From Kaistia dalseonensis (lineage in GTDB: Bacteria > Pseudomonadota > Alphaproteobacteria > Rhizobiales > Kaistiaceae), in NCBI RefSeq assembly GCF_030814715.1, contig NZ_JAUSVO010000002.1, forward strand, positions 682,001 to 746,000: a stretch of DNA of 64,000 nt. Reading direction: 5' to 3'. A model generated the notes under the pieces. It was not told the DNA's origin and ran no database searches. It saw only the letters and a list, made by a program, of their open reading frames with translations. Made by a program: the position numbers and the translations under genes. Below are positions 10,061-19,701 of the stretch, in pieces (position 1 is the stretch's first letter; each line of letters begins with the position of its first letter).

Positions 10061-11464
10061 ATGGCTGCTGCGCACGATTACGTCGTCAAGGATATCGGGC
10101 TCGCCGATTGGGGCCGCAAGGAACTCGACATCGCCGAGATCGAGATGCCGGGCCTTATGAGCGTCCGCAAGGAATTCGGGCCTTCGCAGCCGTTGAAGGG
10201 CGCACGCATCGCCGGCTCGCTGCACATGACGATTCAGACCGGCGTCCTCATCGAGACGCTGAAGGCGTTGGGTGCCGATGTCCGCTGGGCCTCGTGCAAC
10301 ATCTATTCGACGCAGGACCATGCCGCCGCCGCGATCGCCGATGGCGGCACCCCGGTCTTCGCCATCAAGGGCGAGAGCCTCGAGGATTATTGGGAATACA
10401 CCCACCGCATCTTCGAATGGGCGGATGGCGGCGTTCCCAACATGATCCTCGATGATGGCGGCGACGCCACCGTCCTCGTTCACCTTGGCCTTCGTGCCGA
10501 GAATGGCGATACCGCCTTCCTCGACAAGGCCGAGAACGAGGAGGAGGAAGTCCTCTTCGCCGCGATCAAGCGCCGCCTGAAGCACAAGCCCGGCTGGTAC
10601 ACGACGATCGCCAAGTCGATCCAGGGCGTGACGGAAGAGACGACCACGGGCGTGCATCGCCTCTATGAGATGCAGAAGAAGGGCACGCTGCTCTTCCCGG
10701 CCATCAATGTGAACGACTCGGTCACCAAGTCGAAGTTCGACAATCTCTATGGCTGCCGTGAATCGCTCGTCGACGGCATCCGCCGCGGCACCGATGTCAT
10801 GATGGCCGGCAAGGTCGCCATGGTCGCCGGCTTCGGCGATGTCGGCAAGGGGTCGGCGGCCTCGCTCCGCAATGCCGGTTGCCGTGTCATGGTGTCGGAA
10901 GTCGATCCGATCTGCGCGCTGCAGGCGGCGATGGAAGGCTATGAAGTCGTCACCATGGAAGACGCCGCGCCCCGCGCCGACATCTTCGTCACCGCGACGG
11001 GCAATGTCGACGTCATCACGATCGACCATATCCGCGCGATGAAGGACCGGGCCATCGTCTGCAATATCGGCCATTTCGACAGCGAGATTCAGGTTGCCTC
11101 GCTGCGCAATTACAAGTGGCACAACGTCAAGCCGCAGGTCGACGAGATCGAGTTCCCCGACGGCAAGCGCGTGATCCTGCTCTCGGAGGGTCGTCTGGTG
11201 AATCTCGGCAATGCCATGGGCCATCCGAGCTTCGTCATGTCGGCCTCGTTCACGAATCAGACGCTGGCGCAGATCGAACTCTTCACCAAGCCCGGCCAGT
11301 ACGAGAACAAGGTCTACACCCTGCCGAAGCACCTCGACGAGAAGGTCGCGGCGCTGCATCTCGACAAGATCGGCGTGAAGCTCACCAAGCTCTCGGAGAA
11401 GCAGTCGGCCTATATCGGCGTCGGCGAGGCTGGTCCGTTCAAGCCGGAACATTATCGTTACTGA
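10061..11464 (+). CDS. ahcY: S-adenosylhomocysteine hydrolase
   Basis: 467 residues. Splits S-adenosylhomocysteine into adenosine and homocysteine, removing the inhibitor of methyltransferases. Visible family blocks: [37 protein letters not shown], the NAD-binding loop [12 protein letters not shown] (257-268), the [24 protein letters not shown] block, and the C-terminal Lys/Tyr tail (FKPEHYRY) that reaches the neighbouring subunit's NAD site. Full length for the family. Own promoter and palindromic operator upstream; own terminator downstream, although there are 128 bases between stop and stem. Confidence 0.98.
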   Translation: MAAAHDYVVKDIGLADWGRKELDIAEIEMPGLMSVRKEFGPSQPLKGARIAGSLHMTIQTGVLIETLKALGADVRWASCNIYSTQDHAAAAIADGGTPVFAIKGESLEDYWEYTHRIFEWADGGVPNMILDDGGDATVLVHLGLRAENGDTAFLDKAENEEEEVLFAAIKRRLKHKPGWYTTIAKSIQGVTEETTTGVHRLYEMQKKGTLLFPAINVNDSVTKSKFDNLYGCRESLVDGIRRGTDVMMAGKVAMVAGFGDVGKGSAASLRNAGCRVMVSEVDPICALQAAMEGYEVVTMEDAAPRADIFVTATGNVDVITIDHIRAMKDRAIVCNIGHFDSEIQVASLRNYKWHNVKPQVDEIEFPDGKRVILLSEGRLVNLGNAMGHPSFVMSASFTNQTLAQIELFTKPGQYENKVYTLPKHLDEKVAALHLDKIGVKLTKLSEKQSAYIGVGEAGPFKPEHYRY

Positions 11465-11592
11465 TCGAAGATTCTGTGGGCAGTGTGCCGCGCGCACTGT
11501 CTACAACCCGTCGTGCCGCCAACGGCGCATAACTCAACATGTTGATCGCTTGCAATCTTAACTGGCGATTAACCATGATTGACTGACAATCC

Positions 11593-11626
11593 AAGGCCAT
11601 GCGGAGCCCCTTCGCATGGCCTTTTT
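11593..11626 (+). terminator. Rho-independent terminator after ahcY
   Basis: An 11-bp perfect stem (AAGGCCATGCG ... CGCATGGCCTT) with a 9-base loop and a T-run. It ends the ahcY unit and separates it from divL. Confidence 0.9.
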
Positions 11627-11756
11627 CTCGTCGTCATCGACTTCACACACGAATCCCCGAACCGTTACATTAGGGTGATTCGCGAGATGCCGGAGTTCGT
11701 AGTCGGCGCCGAGAACGGGTCGATTTCATTACTCAGACGGCGGAAGGGCCTGTTGC

Positions 11757-14264
11757 ATGCTTTGGCATCGCAGGAAATCGGGAGGGATTCGAGCGGGCGG
11801 ACGTCCTCGCTTCCTTGTCCCCGGGCCGCGCATTTCACTTTTCGCCACGACATCCATTGCCGCCATCATTGCCTCCAGCATGCCGGCTGCTGCCGCTGAG
11901 GCGGTGCTGTTCGACGCCAATCGTATCGTGACGGTGAGTGCGCTCGTCGGCGTGCTCGGCTTCTCGCTTCTGAGCGTGATCGCGCTGCTGCGCAGCCGCA
12001 ACCGGGCCGAGCATGACAATCTGGCGCTGCGGCTGCATCTGGCGGACCTCCAGGCCCGCGCCGATCGCGCGGAGGCCCTGGTCAATGCGGATGACCAGCG
12101 CCTCGTCGCCTGGAGCGCGCCGGAAGAACCGCCGCTCGTCGTCGGCCGCCTGCCGAAGCTCTGTGGTGCGCCGGAGGATCGGGCGGCCTTTCTCGCCTTC
12201 GGCACATGGCTCGTTCCCTCCGCGGCGAGCCAGCTCGATGCAGCGCTGGAACGCTTGCGCGGGCAGGGCGAGCCGTTTTCGCTTGCGCTTGAAACCAGCT
12301 CCGGCAATTTCGTCGAAGCGATCGGCCGCACGACGGGCGGTCGCGCGGTTGCGCGCTTCCGTGACCTTTCCGGTGATCGGCTGGCGCTCGCCGAGCTCGA
12401 CAGCCGCCACCGTCGCCTGACGGCTGACGTCCAGGCCATGCGCGAGCTGCTGGAGGCCGCGCCGACGCCGGCCTGGATCCGTGATCGGGACGGCGGGCTC
12501 GACTGGATCAATCCGGCCTTTGCGCGGGCTGTGGAAAGCCAGAATGCCGACGAGGCCAAGGCCCGCGGCCTCGACCTGCTCGATACCGCCGGCCGCGACG
12601 CGATCCGCCAGGATCACATGCGGGCCGCCGTGGTCGCCCGTCGGCTGCCGGCCGTCGTAGCCGGCGCACGCCGCATCTTCGACGTCATCGACGTCGCCTC
12701 CGAATCGGGCAGCGCCGGCATCGCCATCGATGCGACGGAGCTGGAGACCGTACAGGCGCAGATGAAGCGGCTGATCGAGTTTCACGCCCGCACGCTCGAC
12801 CAGCTCGCGACGGCCGTCGCCGTGTTCGGACCCGACCGTCGGCTGCGCTCCTATAATGCAGCGTTCCGCGATCTCTTCGGCCTCGAGGCAACCTTCCTCG
12901 ATACGATGCCGGATGAGAGCGCCGTGCTGGAGCGGATGCGCGCGGCCCGCCGTCTGCCTGAGCAGGCCGATTTCAAGAGCTGGCGCAACGAACTGCTTTC
13001 CGCCTACCAGGCGCTCGATGCGCAGGAGCATTGGTGGCATCTGCCCGATGGGCAGACGCTTCGCGTCCTCGCCAACCCGCATCCGCAGGGTGGCATCACC
13101 TGGATCTACGAGAACGTTACCGAAAAGCTCGATCTCGAAAGCCGCTATAATTCGTTGATCCGCGTTCAGGGCGAAACGCTCGATCACCTCGCGGAGGGCG
13201 TTGCGGTCTTCGGTTCGGATGGACGGCTCCGGCTCGACAATCCGGCCTTCGCCCGCATCTGGAAGCTCGACCAGAAATTCCTCTCGGCGCGTCCCCATAT
13301 CAACGAGATCGAGCGCGCCTGTCGCCGTCTGCATGATCGGCCCGATGCCTGGGCGCGGTTCACGGCGCTGGTCTCCGGTCTCGGCGAGGGTCGCGCCCCG
13401 ACGCGCGGGCGCCTCGAACGGCTCGATGGCCGCGTGGTCGACTACGCAACCATCCCGCTGCCGAACGGGCAGACCATGGTGACCTTCGTCGATGTGACGG
13501 ACACGGTGAAGGTCGAGCGCGTGCTGACCGAGCGCAATGAAGCGCTGGAGGCGGCGGACGGCCTCAAGAATGCCTTCATCCAGCATGTTTCCTATGAGCT
13601 GCGCTCGCCGCTCACCAACATCATCGGCTTCACGCAACTGCTCTCCGACGTGACCATCGGTCCGCTGAACGAGAAGCAGCGCGAATATGCCGGCTACATC
13701 CTCTCGTCGAGCGGTTCGCTTCTCGCCATCGTCAACGACATTCTCGATCTCGCCACGGTCGATGCCGGCATCATCACGCTCGAACTCGGCGAGGTGAATG
13801 TCGCCGAGACGATCGCGGCCGCGACCGAGGGCGTGCGCGATCGGCTGCAGGAGGCGAAGCTCCGCCTCGACACGCGCATATCGGCCGATCTCGGCACGCT
13901 GATCGCCGACGAAAAGCGCGTGCGCCAGATCCTCTACAATCTCTTGTCCAATGCGGTCAGTTTTTCGACGCAGGGCGGGCGGATCGAGCTCAGGGCCACC
14001 CGTCGCGGCGACATGATCGAATTCACCGTGGCCGACCAGGGCCCCGGCATTCCGCCCGAATTCATCGCGGTCGTCTTCGACCGTTTCGAGAGCCGGCCGA
14101 CGGGTTCGGCCCGGGGCGGTGCGGGCCTTGGCCTCGCCATCGTCAAGAGCTTCGTCGAGCTGCACGGCGGCAGCGTGTCGATCGATTCGGAGGAAGGGCG
14201 CGGCACGATCGTGAAGGTGAGCCTTCCCATCAGCCCGACGACGCTGGCGGAAGCGGCGGAATGA
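11757..14264 (+). CDS. divL: Cell-cycle pseudo-histidine-kinase DivL (Tyr in place of phospho-His)
   Basis: 835 residues. Two hydrophobic segments near residues 27-45 and 55-77, then three PAS-like repeats (about 225-320, 340-455, 465-580; two of them share LDxLAxxVAVFGxDxRLR), a dimerisation/phosphotransfer helix and a HATPase domain (LLSNAVSF, DQGPGIP, GAGLGLAIVKSFVELHGG). In the phosphotransfer helix the sequence is QHVSYELRSPLTN: Tyr613 replaces the universal His, the hallmark of DivL. In Caulobacter DivL inhibits or activates CckA, controlling CtrA; location ahcY-divL-tsaE agrees with other Rhizobiales. Start ATG 11757 follows GGAAGGG. The stop overlaps the next start. Confidence 0.92.
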   Translation: MLWHRRKSGGIRAGGRPRFLVPGPRISLFATTSIAAIIASSMPAAAAEAVLFDANRIVTVSALVGVLGFSLLSVIALLRSRNRAEHDNLALRLHLADLQARADRAEALVNADDQRLVAWSAPEEPPLVVGRLPKLCGAPEDRAAFLAFGTWLVPSAASQLDAALERLRGQGEPFSLALETSSGNFVEAIGRTTGGRAVARFRDLSGDRLALAELDSRHRRLTADVQAMRELLEAAPTPAWIRDRDGGLDWINPAFARAVESQNADEAKARGLDLLDTAGRDAIRQDHMRAAVVARRLPAVVAGARRIFDVIDVASESGSAGIAIDATELETVQAQMKRLIEFHARTLDQLATAVAVFGPDRRLRSYNAAFRDLFGLEATFLDTMPDESAVLERMRAARRLPEQADFKSWRNELLSAYQALDAQEHWWHLPDGQTLRVLANPHPQGGITWIYENVTEKLDLESRYNSLIRVQGETLDHLAEGVAVFGSDGRLRLDNPAFARIWKLDQKFLSARPHINEIERACRRLHDRPDAWARFTALVSGLGEGRAPTRGRLERLDGRVVDYATIPLPNGQTMVTFVDVTDTVKVERVLTERNEALEAADGLKNAFIQHVSYELRSPLTNIIGFTQLLSDVTIGPLNEKQREYAGYILSSSGSLLAIVNDILDLATVDAGIITLELGEVNVAETIAAATEGVRDRLQEAKLRLDTRISADLGTLIADEKRVRQILYNLLSNAVSFSTQGGRIELRATRRGDMIEFTVADQGPGIPPEFIAVVFDRFESRPTGSARGGAGLGLAIVKSFVELHGGSVSIDSEEGRGTIVKVSLPISPTTLAEAAE

Positions 14265-15757
14265 GCGAGATGGCCATGCGCATGGTTCTGCCCGATGAGG
14301 CGGCGACGGTGCGCCTTGCCGAAGATATTGCGATCAAGCTCAGGGTCGGCGACGTTGTCGCGCTCCATGGCGATCTCGGCGCGGGCAAGACGACCTTCGC
14401 GCGTGCCCTCATCCGCGCTGTTGCAGGTGACCCCGCTCTTGAGGTGCCCAGCCCGACCTTCACGATTGTCCAGACCTATGCCGCGCGCCTGCCGATCGCC
14501 CATTTCGATCTCTACCGTCTCGGTTCAGCCGATGAACTGGAGGAGATCGGCTTCGATGAAGCCGTCAGCGAGAGTGTGGTGCTGGTCGAATGGCCGGAGC
14601 GCGCCGAAGGCCGCCTGCCGGCTGACCGGCTGGATATCGTCCTCGACCTCTATGAGGATGGCCGTGTCGCCTCCTTGTCCGGCGGCGGCGATTGGGCCAA
14701 GCGGCTGGATCGCACAGAGGCTCTACGGCGATTTCTCGATCGCGTCGGCTGGTTGGATTCGGAGCGGCGCCATCTACAGGGCGACGCATCCAGCCGCACC
14801 TATGAGCGGATCCGGGCACCCGACGGGCCGAGCGCGATCCTGATGGATGCGCCGGAGCAGAATCCGGGCTGGGTCGTGCGCGATGGCCGCAGCTATGACG
14901 CGGTCGCGCATCGGGCAACGAGTATCAGGCCGTTCGTCGCGGTCGGCGAGGCGCTGCGCGCGATCGGCCTCGCGGCGCCGGCCATTCTCGCCGCCGATTT
15001 GCCGGCCGGGATGCTGCTCCTCGAGGATCTGGGCTCGGTCGGCTTGCTGGACGATGGTGCCCCGATCTTCGAGCGCTACGCGCTCGCGACCGAAGTGCTC
15101 GCCCATATTCACGCGGCGCCGCGTCCGGACCGGCTGCCATTGCCGGATGGCGACATCCATCGGGTTCCGCCGTTTGATCGCGATGCCGTTGCCGTCGAGG
15201 TCGAACTGATGCCGCGCTGGTATGCGCCTCTGGTCGACCGGCCGCTGCCGCCCGAGGCAGAGGCAGCGTTCGACCACGTCTGGACCGAGCTCTTCTCCGT
15301 CTTTGACAGCGCCGAAAAGAGCTGGCTGCTTCGCGATTTCCATTCGCCGAACCTGCTCTGGCTCGAGGGGCGCAACGGGCTTCAGCGCATGGGCATCCTC
15401 GACTATCAGGATGCGATGATCGGCCCGAGCGCCTATGACGTCGCTTCGCTCGGACAGGATGTCCGCGTCGATATCGATCCGGGCTTCGAATCGGCGCTCA
15501 AGGCGCATTACGTCGCCACGCGGCTCGCCAACGGTCCTTTCGATGCGGTCGGCTTTGCAGGGGCCTATGCGATTTCCGGCGCGCAGCGCGCGACCAAGAT
15601 CATGGGCGGTTTCGCTCGCCTCGCCAGTTCGGCGGGCAAGCCCCAATATCTTCGTCATATTCCGCGTATAAAGGGCTATCTGAGACGTTGTCTGGAGCAT
15701 CCGGTTCTGTCTGAACTGCGGCTCTGGTATGAGAAATATCTGCCGCTCGAAGATTGA
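14261..15757 (+). CDS. tsaE: Fusion of TsaE (t6A synthesis ATPase) with an AmgK-like sugar kinase
   Basis: 498 residues, two proteins in one. Residues 1 to about 150: TsaE, the ATPase of the TsaBDE complex that makes N6-threonylcarbamoyladenosine in tRNA; P-loop GDLGAGKTTFARAL (37-50), PSPTFTIVQ, HFDLYRL and VLVEWPER are visible. Residues about 170 to 498: an aminoglycoside phosphotransferase-type kinase fold (SSRTYERI; LLLEDLG; catalytic RDFHSPNLLW; metal site ILDYQDAMIGPSAYDVASL), most like AmgK, the anomeric MurNAc/GlcNAc kinase. The next gene is a MurU-like uridylyltransferase, the AmgK partner in peptidoglycan recycling, which supports this reading. The fusion occurs in other Rhizobiales. 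Starts inside divL (ATGA). Confidence 0.88.
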   Translation: MSEMAMRMVLPDEAATVRLAEDIAIKLRVGDVVALHGDLGAGKTTFARALIRAVAGDPALEVPSPTFTIVQTYAARLPIAHFDLYRLGSADELEEIGFDEAVSESVVLVEWPERAEGRLPADRLDIVLDLYEDGRVASLSGGGDWAKRLDRTEALRRFLDRVGWLDSERRHLQGDASSRTYERIRAPDGPSAILMDAPEQNPGWVVRDGRSYDAVAHRATSIRPFVAVGEALRAIGLAAPAILAADLPAGMLLLEDLGSVGLLDDGAPIFERYALATEVLAHIHAAPRPDRLPLPDGDIHRVPPFDRDAVAVEVELMPRWYAPLVDRPLPPEAEAAFDHVWTELFSVFDSAEKSWLLRDFHSPNLLWLEGRNGLQRMGILDYQDAMIGPSAYDVASLGQDVRVDIDPGFESALKAHYVATRLANGPFDAVGFAGAYAISGAQRATKIMGGFARLASSAGKPQYLRHIPRIKGYLRRCLEHPVLSELRLWYEKYLPLED

Positions 15758-15817
15758 ACGGGGCCCTCGCATCCGGCGACCGGGCTGTCCAGCAAGGCGG
15801 ACAGAAACTGTCCGAGA

Positions 15818-16576
15818 ATGATGTCCATGAGTTCTGATCCAATTCCGTTGAAGACCATCGCGAGACCCCGGCACGCCATGATTCTCGCTGCCGGCATCGG
15901 CAAGCGCATGCGCCCTGTGACCGCCACCGTTCCGAAACCGCTGATCGAGGTTGCCGGCCGCCCGCTGATCGACCGGGCGCTTGACCGGCTGATGGTCGCG
16001 GGCGTCGAGGAGGTGGTGGTCAACGTCCACTATCTCGCCGACCTCGTCGAAACCCATGTGAAGAAGCGCAAGACGCCCCGGGTTATCGTCTCCGACGAAC
16101 GATCCGGCCTGCTCGAAACCGGCGGGGGCGTCACCAAGGCGCTGCCGCTGCTCGGCGACAAGCCGTTCTATGTGATGAATTCCGATTCCTTCTGGATCGA
16201 GGGGCCGCGCCCCAATCTCGACTGGCTCGCCGCCGGCTGGGACGACGAGCGCATGGACGCGATCCTGATGCTGGCCCCTACCGTGGCCTCGATCGGCTAT
16301 TCTGGTCCCGGCGATTTCGAGATGGACAAGGAAGGTCGCCTCGCCCGCCGGGTCGAGCGGACGATTGCGCCGTTCGTCTATTCCGGCGCTGCCATCCTGT
16401 CGCCACGACTGTTCGAGGGAGCGCCCGAGGGCTCGTTCTCGCTCAATCTCCTGTTCGACAAGGCGATCGCCGCCGGCCGGCTCTACGGCATTCGCATGGA
16501 CGGCATCTGGCTTCATGTCGGCACGCCCGAGGCGATCCGCGAGGCGGAGCTTTCGGTGGCCGAAAGCGCCGCCTGA
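15818..16576 (+). CDS. murU: MurU-like nucleotidyltransferase (MurNAc-1-phosphate uridylyltransferase)
   Basis: 252 residues. Sugar-phosphate nucleotidyltransferase with the signature MILAAGIGKRMRPVT followed by PKPLIEVAGRPLIDRAL, and later VMNSDSFW with the metal-binding Asp and ETGGGVTKAL. MurU makes UDP-MurNAc from MurNAc-1-phosphate made by AmgK, bypassing de novo synthesis. The kinase domain just upstream makes this more likely than a generic mannose- or glucose-1-phosphate enzyme, but substrate is inferred. Three in-frame ATGs (15818, 15821, 15827) compete; none has a clear ribosome site. Gap to the fusion gene is 60 bases, so the operon probably continues. Confidence 0.8.
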   Translation: MMSMSSDPIPLKTIARPRHAMILAAGIGKRMRPVTATVPKPLIEVAGRPLIDRALDRLMVAGVEEVVVNVHYLADLVETHVKKRKTPRVIVSDERSGLLETGGGVTKALPLLGDKPFYVMNSDSFWIEGPRPNLDWLAAGWDDERMDAILMLAPTVASIGYSGPGDFEMDKEGRLARRVERTIAPFVYSGAAILSPRLFEGAPEGSFSLNLLFDKAIAAGRLYGIRMDGIWLHVGTPEAIREAELSVAESAA

Positions 16577-16596
16577 GGGCGGGATAGCACGAGGCG

Positions 16597-19500
16597 ATGG
16601 ACAGAGGGACACCGCGCGTCTTTTCGATTCTGCCGGGCGCGCCGTTTCTGCCGACGCTGGTCGATGCGCTCTTCACGGGCCGTTTCGGCGCCCTGGCTGA
16701 TCCGGCCGAGGATCCGCTGGCGCTCGCTGAGGTCACGATCTTCCTGCCGACCCGCCGCGCGGCGCGCGTGCTGCATGCGGCTATCCTCGAGCGTGTGGGT
16801 GGCCGCGCCGTCATCCTGCCTTCGATCAGGCCGATCGGCGATGTCGACGAGGAAGACCTTCTGCTCGAGCCGGCCGAGGATCCGGCGGCGCGACTGGTGC
16901 TTCCGCCCGCGATCTCGCAGCTCGACCGCCTGCTGGTCCTGACCCGGCTGACGCTCGCCTGGGGTCGCGCCGTGAAGCGTGACCTGCTGGCGCTTGCGCC
17001 GGATGATCCCTTGCTCGTGCCGGCCTCCGCTGCGGATGCCTTTCATCTCGCCGGAGACCTCGCCCGCCTGATCGACGATATCGAAACGTCGGGCGTCGCC
17101 TGGGACCGCCTCGCGACGCTCGTGCCGGACGATCTCGCGCGCTACTGGCAGATCACGCTCGATTTCCTGAAGATCGTCGGCGAGCAATGGCCCGCTTTCC
17201 TGGCGGAGAGCGGCCTTGCCGATCCGGCGGTGCGCCGCGATTATCTGATCCGGCAAGAGGCGGCCCGGCTTGCCGCTGCGCCGCCAACAGGCCTCGTGAT
17301 CGCCGCCGGCTCGACCGGCTCGATCCCGGCCACTGCGGCGCTGCTCGCCACGATCGCGCGCCTGCCGAATGGCGCCGTCGTTCTTCCCGGTCTTGATACG
17401 ATGCTGGACGATGTCGCCTGGGGCGCGATCGGCGGGCCGGATCAGCCCAAGTCCGCGCCGGGTCATCCGCAATATGGCCTGAGGCAACTGATCGCGACGA
17501 TCGGTGTGGACCGCGCCGACGTCGAGCCGCTTGGGGTCGTGCCGCCCGCCGGCGCGCAACGAGCGCGGCTGATCTCGGAGGCACTGCGGCCGGCCGAGAC
17601 AACCGAAGATTGGGCGAGCGCGCCGCCGGTTCCTCCTTCAGCCAGCGACGGCGTCGGCTTGATCATCGCGCGGACCGAGCAGGAAGAGGCCGTCGCGATC
17701 GCGCTGGCGCTGCGCGAGGCGGTCGAGACCGAGGGATCGACGGCTGCCTTGATCACGCCGGACCGACGACTGGCCGGCCGCGTCGCGATCGAGTTGGCGC
17801 GTTTCGGCCTTTCGAGCGATGATTCCGCCGGCCGGCCGCTGATGACGTCTCCCGCCGGCGTCTTGGCGCGACTGGTCGTGGCCGCAGCGCGATCGAACGG
17901 TGCGCCGCTCGATCTGATGGCGCTCGCCAAGCATCCGCTCGCCCGCTTCGGCCGTCCGCGCGCGCTCTGCAGGCGGGCGATCGAAATTCTGGATCTCGCC
18001 GTCTTTCGCGGGCGGCTTCTGTCTGGAGGCCTCCAGGCCCTGCCGGCAGCGGTGCTGGCGGCAAAGAAGGATGCGATCGATCCAACGCGGCGCCATGTCG
18101 CGCCGGCCGTCCGTGCCCTCTCCGAGGCCGATTGGCAGGCAGCCCAGGATCTGGCGGCGGCCATGGATGAGGCGCTCTCGCCACTCACCACGCTGATGGC
18201 GCAGCGCACGCCGGTTGATGCGGCGACGGCGATCAGGACGCTCGTGACGGCGCTGGAGCGCGTCTCTGCCGACGAGAACGGGCTTGACGATCCGCTCTGG
18301 GAGGCAGAGGCCGGCGACGCGCTCGCGACCCTGCTTGCCGGGCTCATCGGCGATCATGCGGCGGCGCTGGCCATGACGGGCGCCGAGTTCCCGGCCTTTT
18401 TCGATGCGACCATGGCCGGCATATCGGTTTCAGCCCGGCCCGGAGGCGACCCGCGCCTCTTCATCTGGGGCACGCTGGAGGCGCGGCTTCAATCGGTCGA
18501 TCTGGTGGTGCTGGCGGGCCTCGATGAGGGTATCTGGCCGGCCGAGACCCGCACCGACCCGTGGCTGTCGCGTTCCATGCGCACCGATCTCGGCCTCGAA
18601 GCGCCCGAGCGGCGGCTTGGTCTTTCCGCCCATGATTTCGCCGCCGCCTTCGTCGCGCCGAAGGTTCTGCTCACCCGCGCGGAACGACGTGGTGGCACGC
18701 CGACCGTTGCCGCGCGCTGGCTGCAGAGGCTTCTCGCACGGCTGGGCAAGCCGGGGGCCAAGGCGCTGGTCGGGCGTGGATCATGTTATGTCGATTGGGC
18801 ACGCAGCCTCGACCGTCTGGCGACTGTCACCCCGATTGGCCGACCGCGCCCGCAACCGCCGCTCGATGCGCGCCCGAAGCGGCTGTCTGTCACCGAGATC
18901 GAGACCCTGATCCGCGACCCCTATGCGATCTATGCCCGGCATGTCCTGAGGCTCCAGCCGCTCGATCCGGTCGATATCGTGCCGGATGTCGCGCTGCGCG
19001 GCACGTTGATCCACGACGCGCTCGGGCAGTTCATCGAGACATGGCAGGGGCCGTTCGACGCGAATGCGCTGGAAGCCCTCATGGCTGTTGGCAGGACGGT
19101 TTTCGCTCAGGTCGAGCCCTTCCTATCGGTCCATGCCCTCTGGTGGCCGCGCTTTGTCGCGATCGCCCAGTGGTTCATCGGCTGGGAGGCGAGCCGCCAC
19201 GATATTGCTGCGCGGCATGCGGAGATTGGCGGCTCGTGGCCGGTCAATGAGCGTTTTCGTCTGACGGGGCGCGCTGACCGCATCGACCAGCGCCGTGACG
19301 GCACGCTGGAGATCCTCGATTTCAAGACCGGCGTACCACCTTCCGCCAAGCAGCTTTCGACCGGGCTTGCGCCGCAATTGGCGCTCGAAGTCGCCATGGC
19401 GCGGGCGGGCGCCTTCGAGGGTATCCCGGCTGGTGCCTCGGTTGCGGAACTCGGCTGGATCGGGCTCGGCCGCGTCGGCAAGGGCGAGCCATTCGCCTCC

Positions 19501-19701
19501 GCCATCCGCGACCTGCCGGCCGATGCGTTGGGCCAGGAGGCGGCCGAGCGGCTGGTGGCGCTCATCACAGCCTATGCCGATCCAGACCGCGCCTATATCT
19601 CGCGTGCCCGGCCCATGTTCGAGACGCGGTTCGAAAGCCCCTATGATCATCTCGCCCGCGTTCGCGAATGGGCGCTCGGCGTCGGCGAGGACGGCGAATG
19701 A
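16597..19701 (+). CDS. addB: Double-strand break repair protein AddB
   Basis: 1034 residues. Partner of AddA in the RecBCD-like helicase-nuclease that processes double-strand ends for recombination. The N-terminal motor P-loop is degenerate (LPGAPFLPTLVDAL in place of GxxGxGKT), as I know for alphaproteobacterial AddB. The C-terminal nuclease has RLTGRADRIDQ and EILDFKTG, the PD-(D/E)xK active-site motif. I do not see the four-cysteine iron-sulphur cluster of Bacillus AddB. Overlaps addA by 4 bases (ATGA). Confidence 0.95.
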   Translation: MDRGTPRVFSILPGAPFLPTLVDALFTGRFGALADPAEDPLALAEVTIFLPTRRAARVLHAAILERVGGRAVILPSIRPIGDVDEEDLLLEPAEDPAARLVLPPAISQLDRLLVLTRLTLAWGRAVKRDLLALAPDDPLLVPASAADAFHLAGDLARLIDDIETSGVAWDRLATLVPDDLARYWQITLDFLKIVGEQWPAFLAESGLADPAVRRDYLIRQEAARLAAAPPTGLVIAAGSTGSIPATAALLATIARLPNGAVVLPGLDTMLDDVAWGAIGGPDQPKSAPGHPQYGLRQLIATIGVDRADVEPLGVVPPAGAQRARLISEALRPAETTEDWASAPPVPPSASDGVGLIIARTEQEEAVAIALALREAVETEGSTAALITPDRRLAGRVAIELARFGLSSDDSAGRPLMTSPAGVLARLVVAAARSNGAPLDLMALAKHPLARFGRPRALCRRAIEILDLAVFRGRLLSGGLQALPAAVLAAKKDAIDPTRRHVAPAVRALSEADWQAAQDLAAAMDEALSPLTTLMAQRTPVDAATAIRTLVTALERVSADENGLDDPLWEAEAGDALATLLAGLIGDHAAALAMTGAEFPAFFDATMAGISVSARPGGDPRLFIWGTLEARLQSVDLVVLAGLDEGIWPAETRTDPWLSRSMRTDLGLEAPERRLGLSAHDFAAAFVAPKVLLTRAERRGGTPTVAARWLQRLLARLGKPGAKALVGRGSCYVDWARSLDRLATVTPIGRPRPQPPLDARPKRLSVTEIETLIRDPYAIYARHVLRLQPLDPVDIVPDVALRGTLIHDALGQFIETWQGPFDANALEALMAVGRTVFAQVEPFLSVHALWWPRFVAIAQWFIGWEASRHDIAARHAEIGGSWPVNERFRLTGRADRIDQRRDGTLEILDFKTGVPPSAKQLSTGLAPQLALEVAMARAGAFEGIPAGASVAELGWIGLGRVGKGEPFASAIRDLPADALGQEAAERLVALITAYADPDRAYISRARPMFETRFESPYDHLARVREWALGVGEDGE

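Noticed and set aside
10052-11497. 481-residue open frame on the minus strand across ahcY
   Set aside because: Exact antisense of a certain gene; Arg/Asp/His-rich translation typical of GC-rich shadow frames and no known domain.
11835-14165. 776-residue minus-strand frame across divL
   Set aside because: Shadow of divL in GC-rich DNA; no ribosome site and no recognisable motif.
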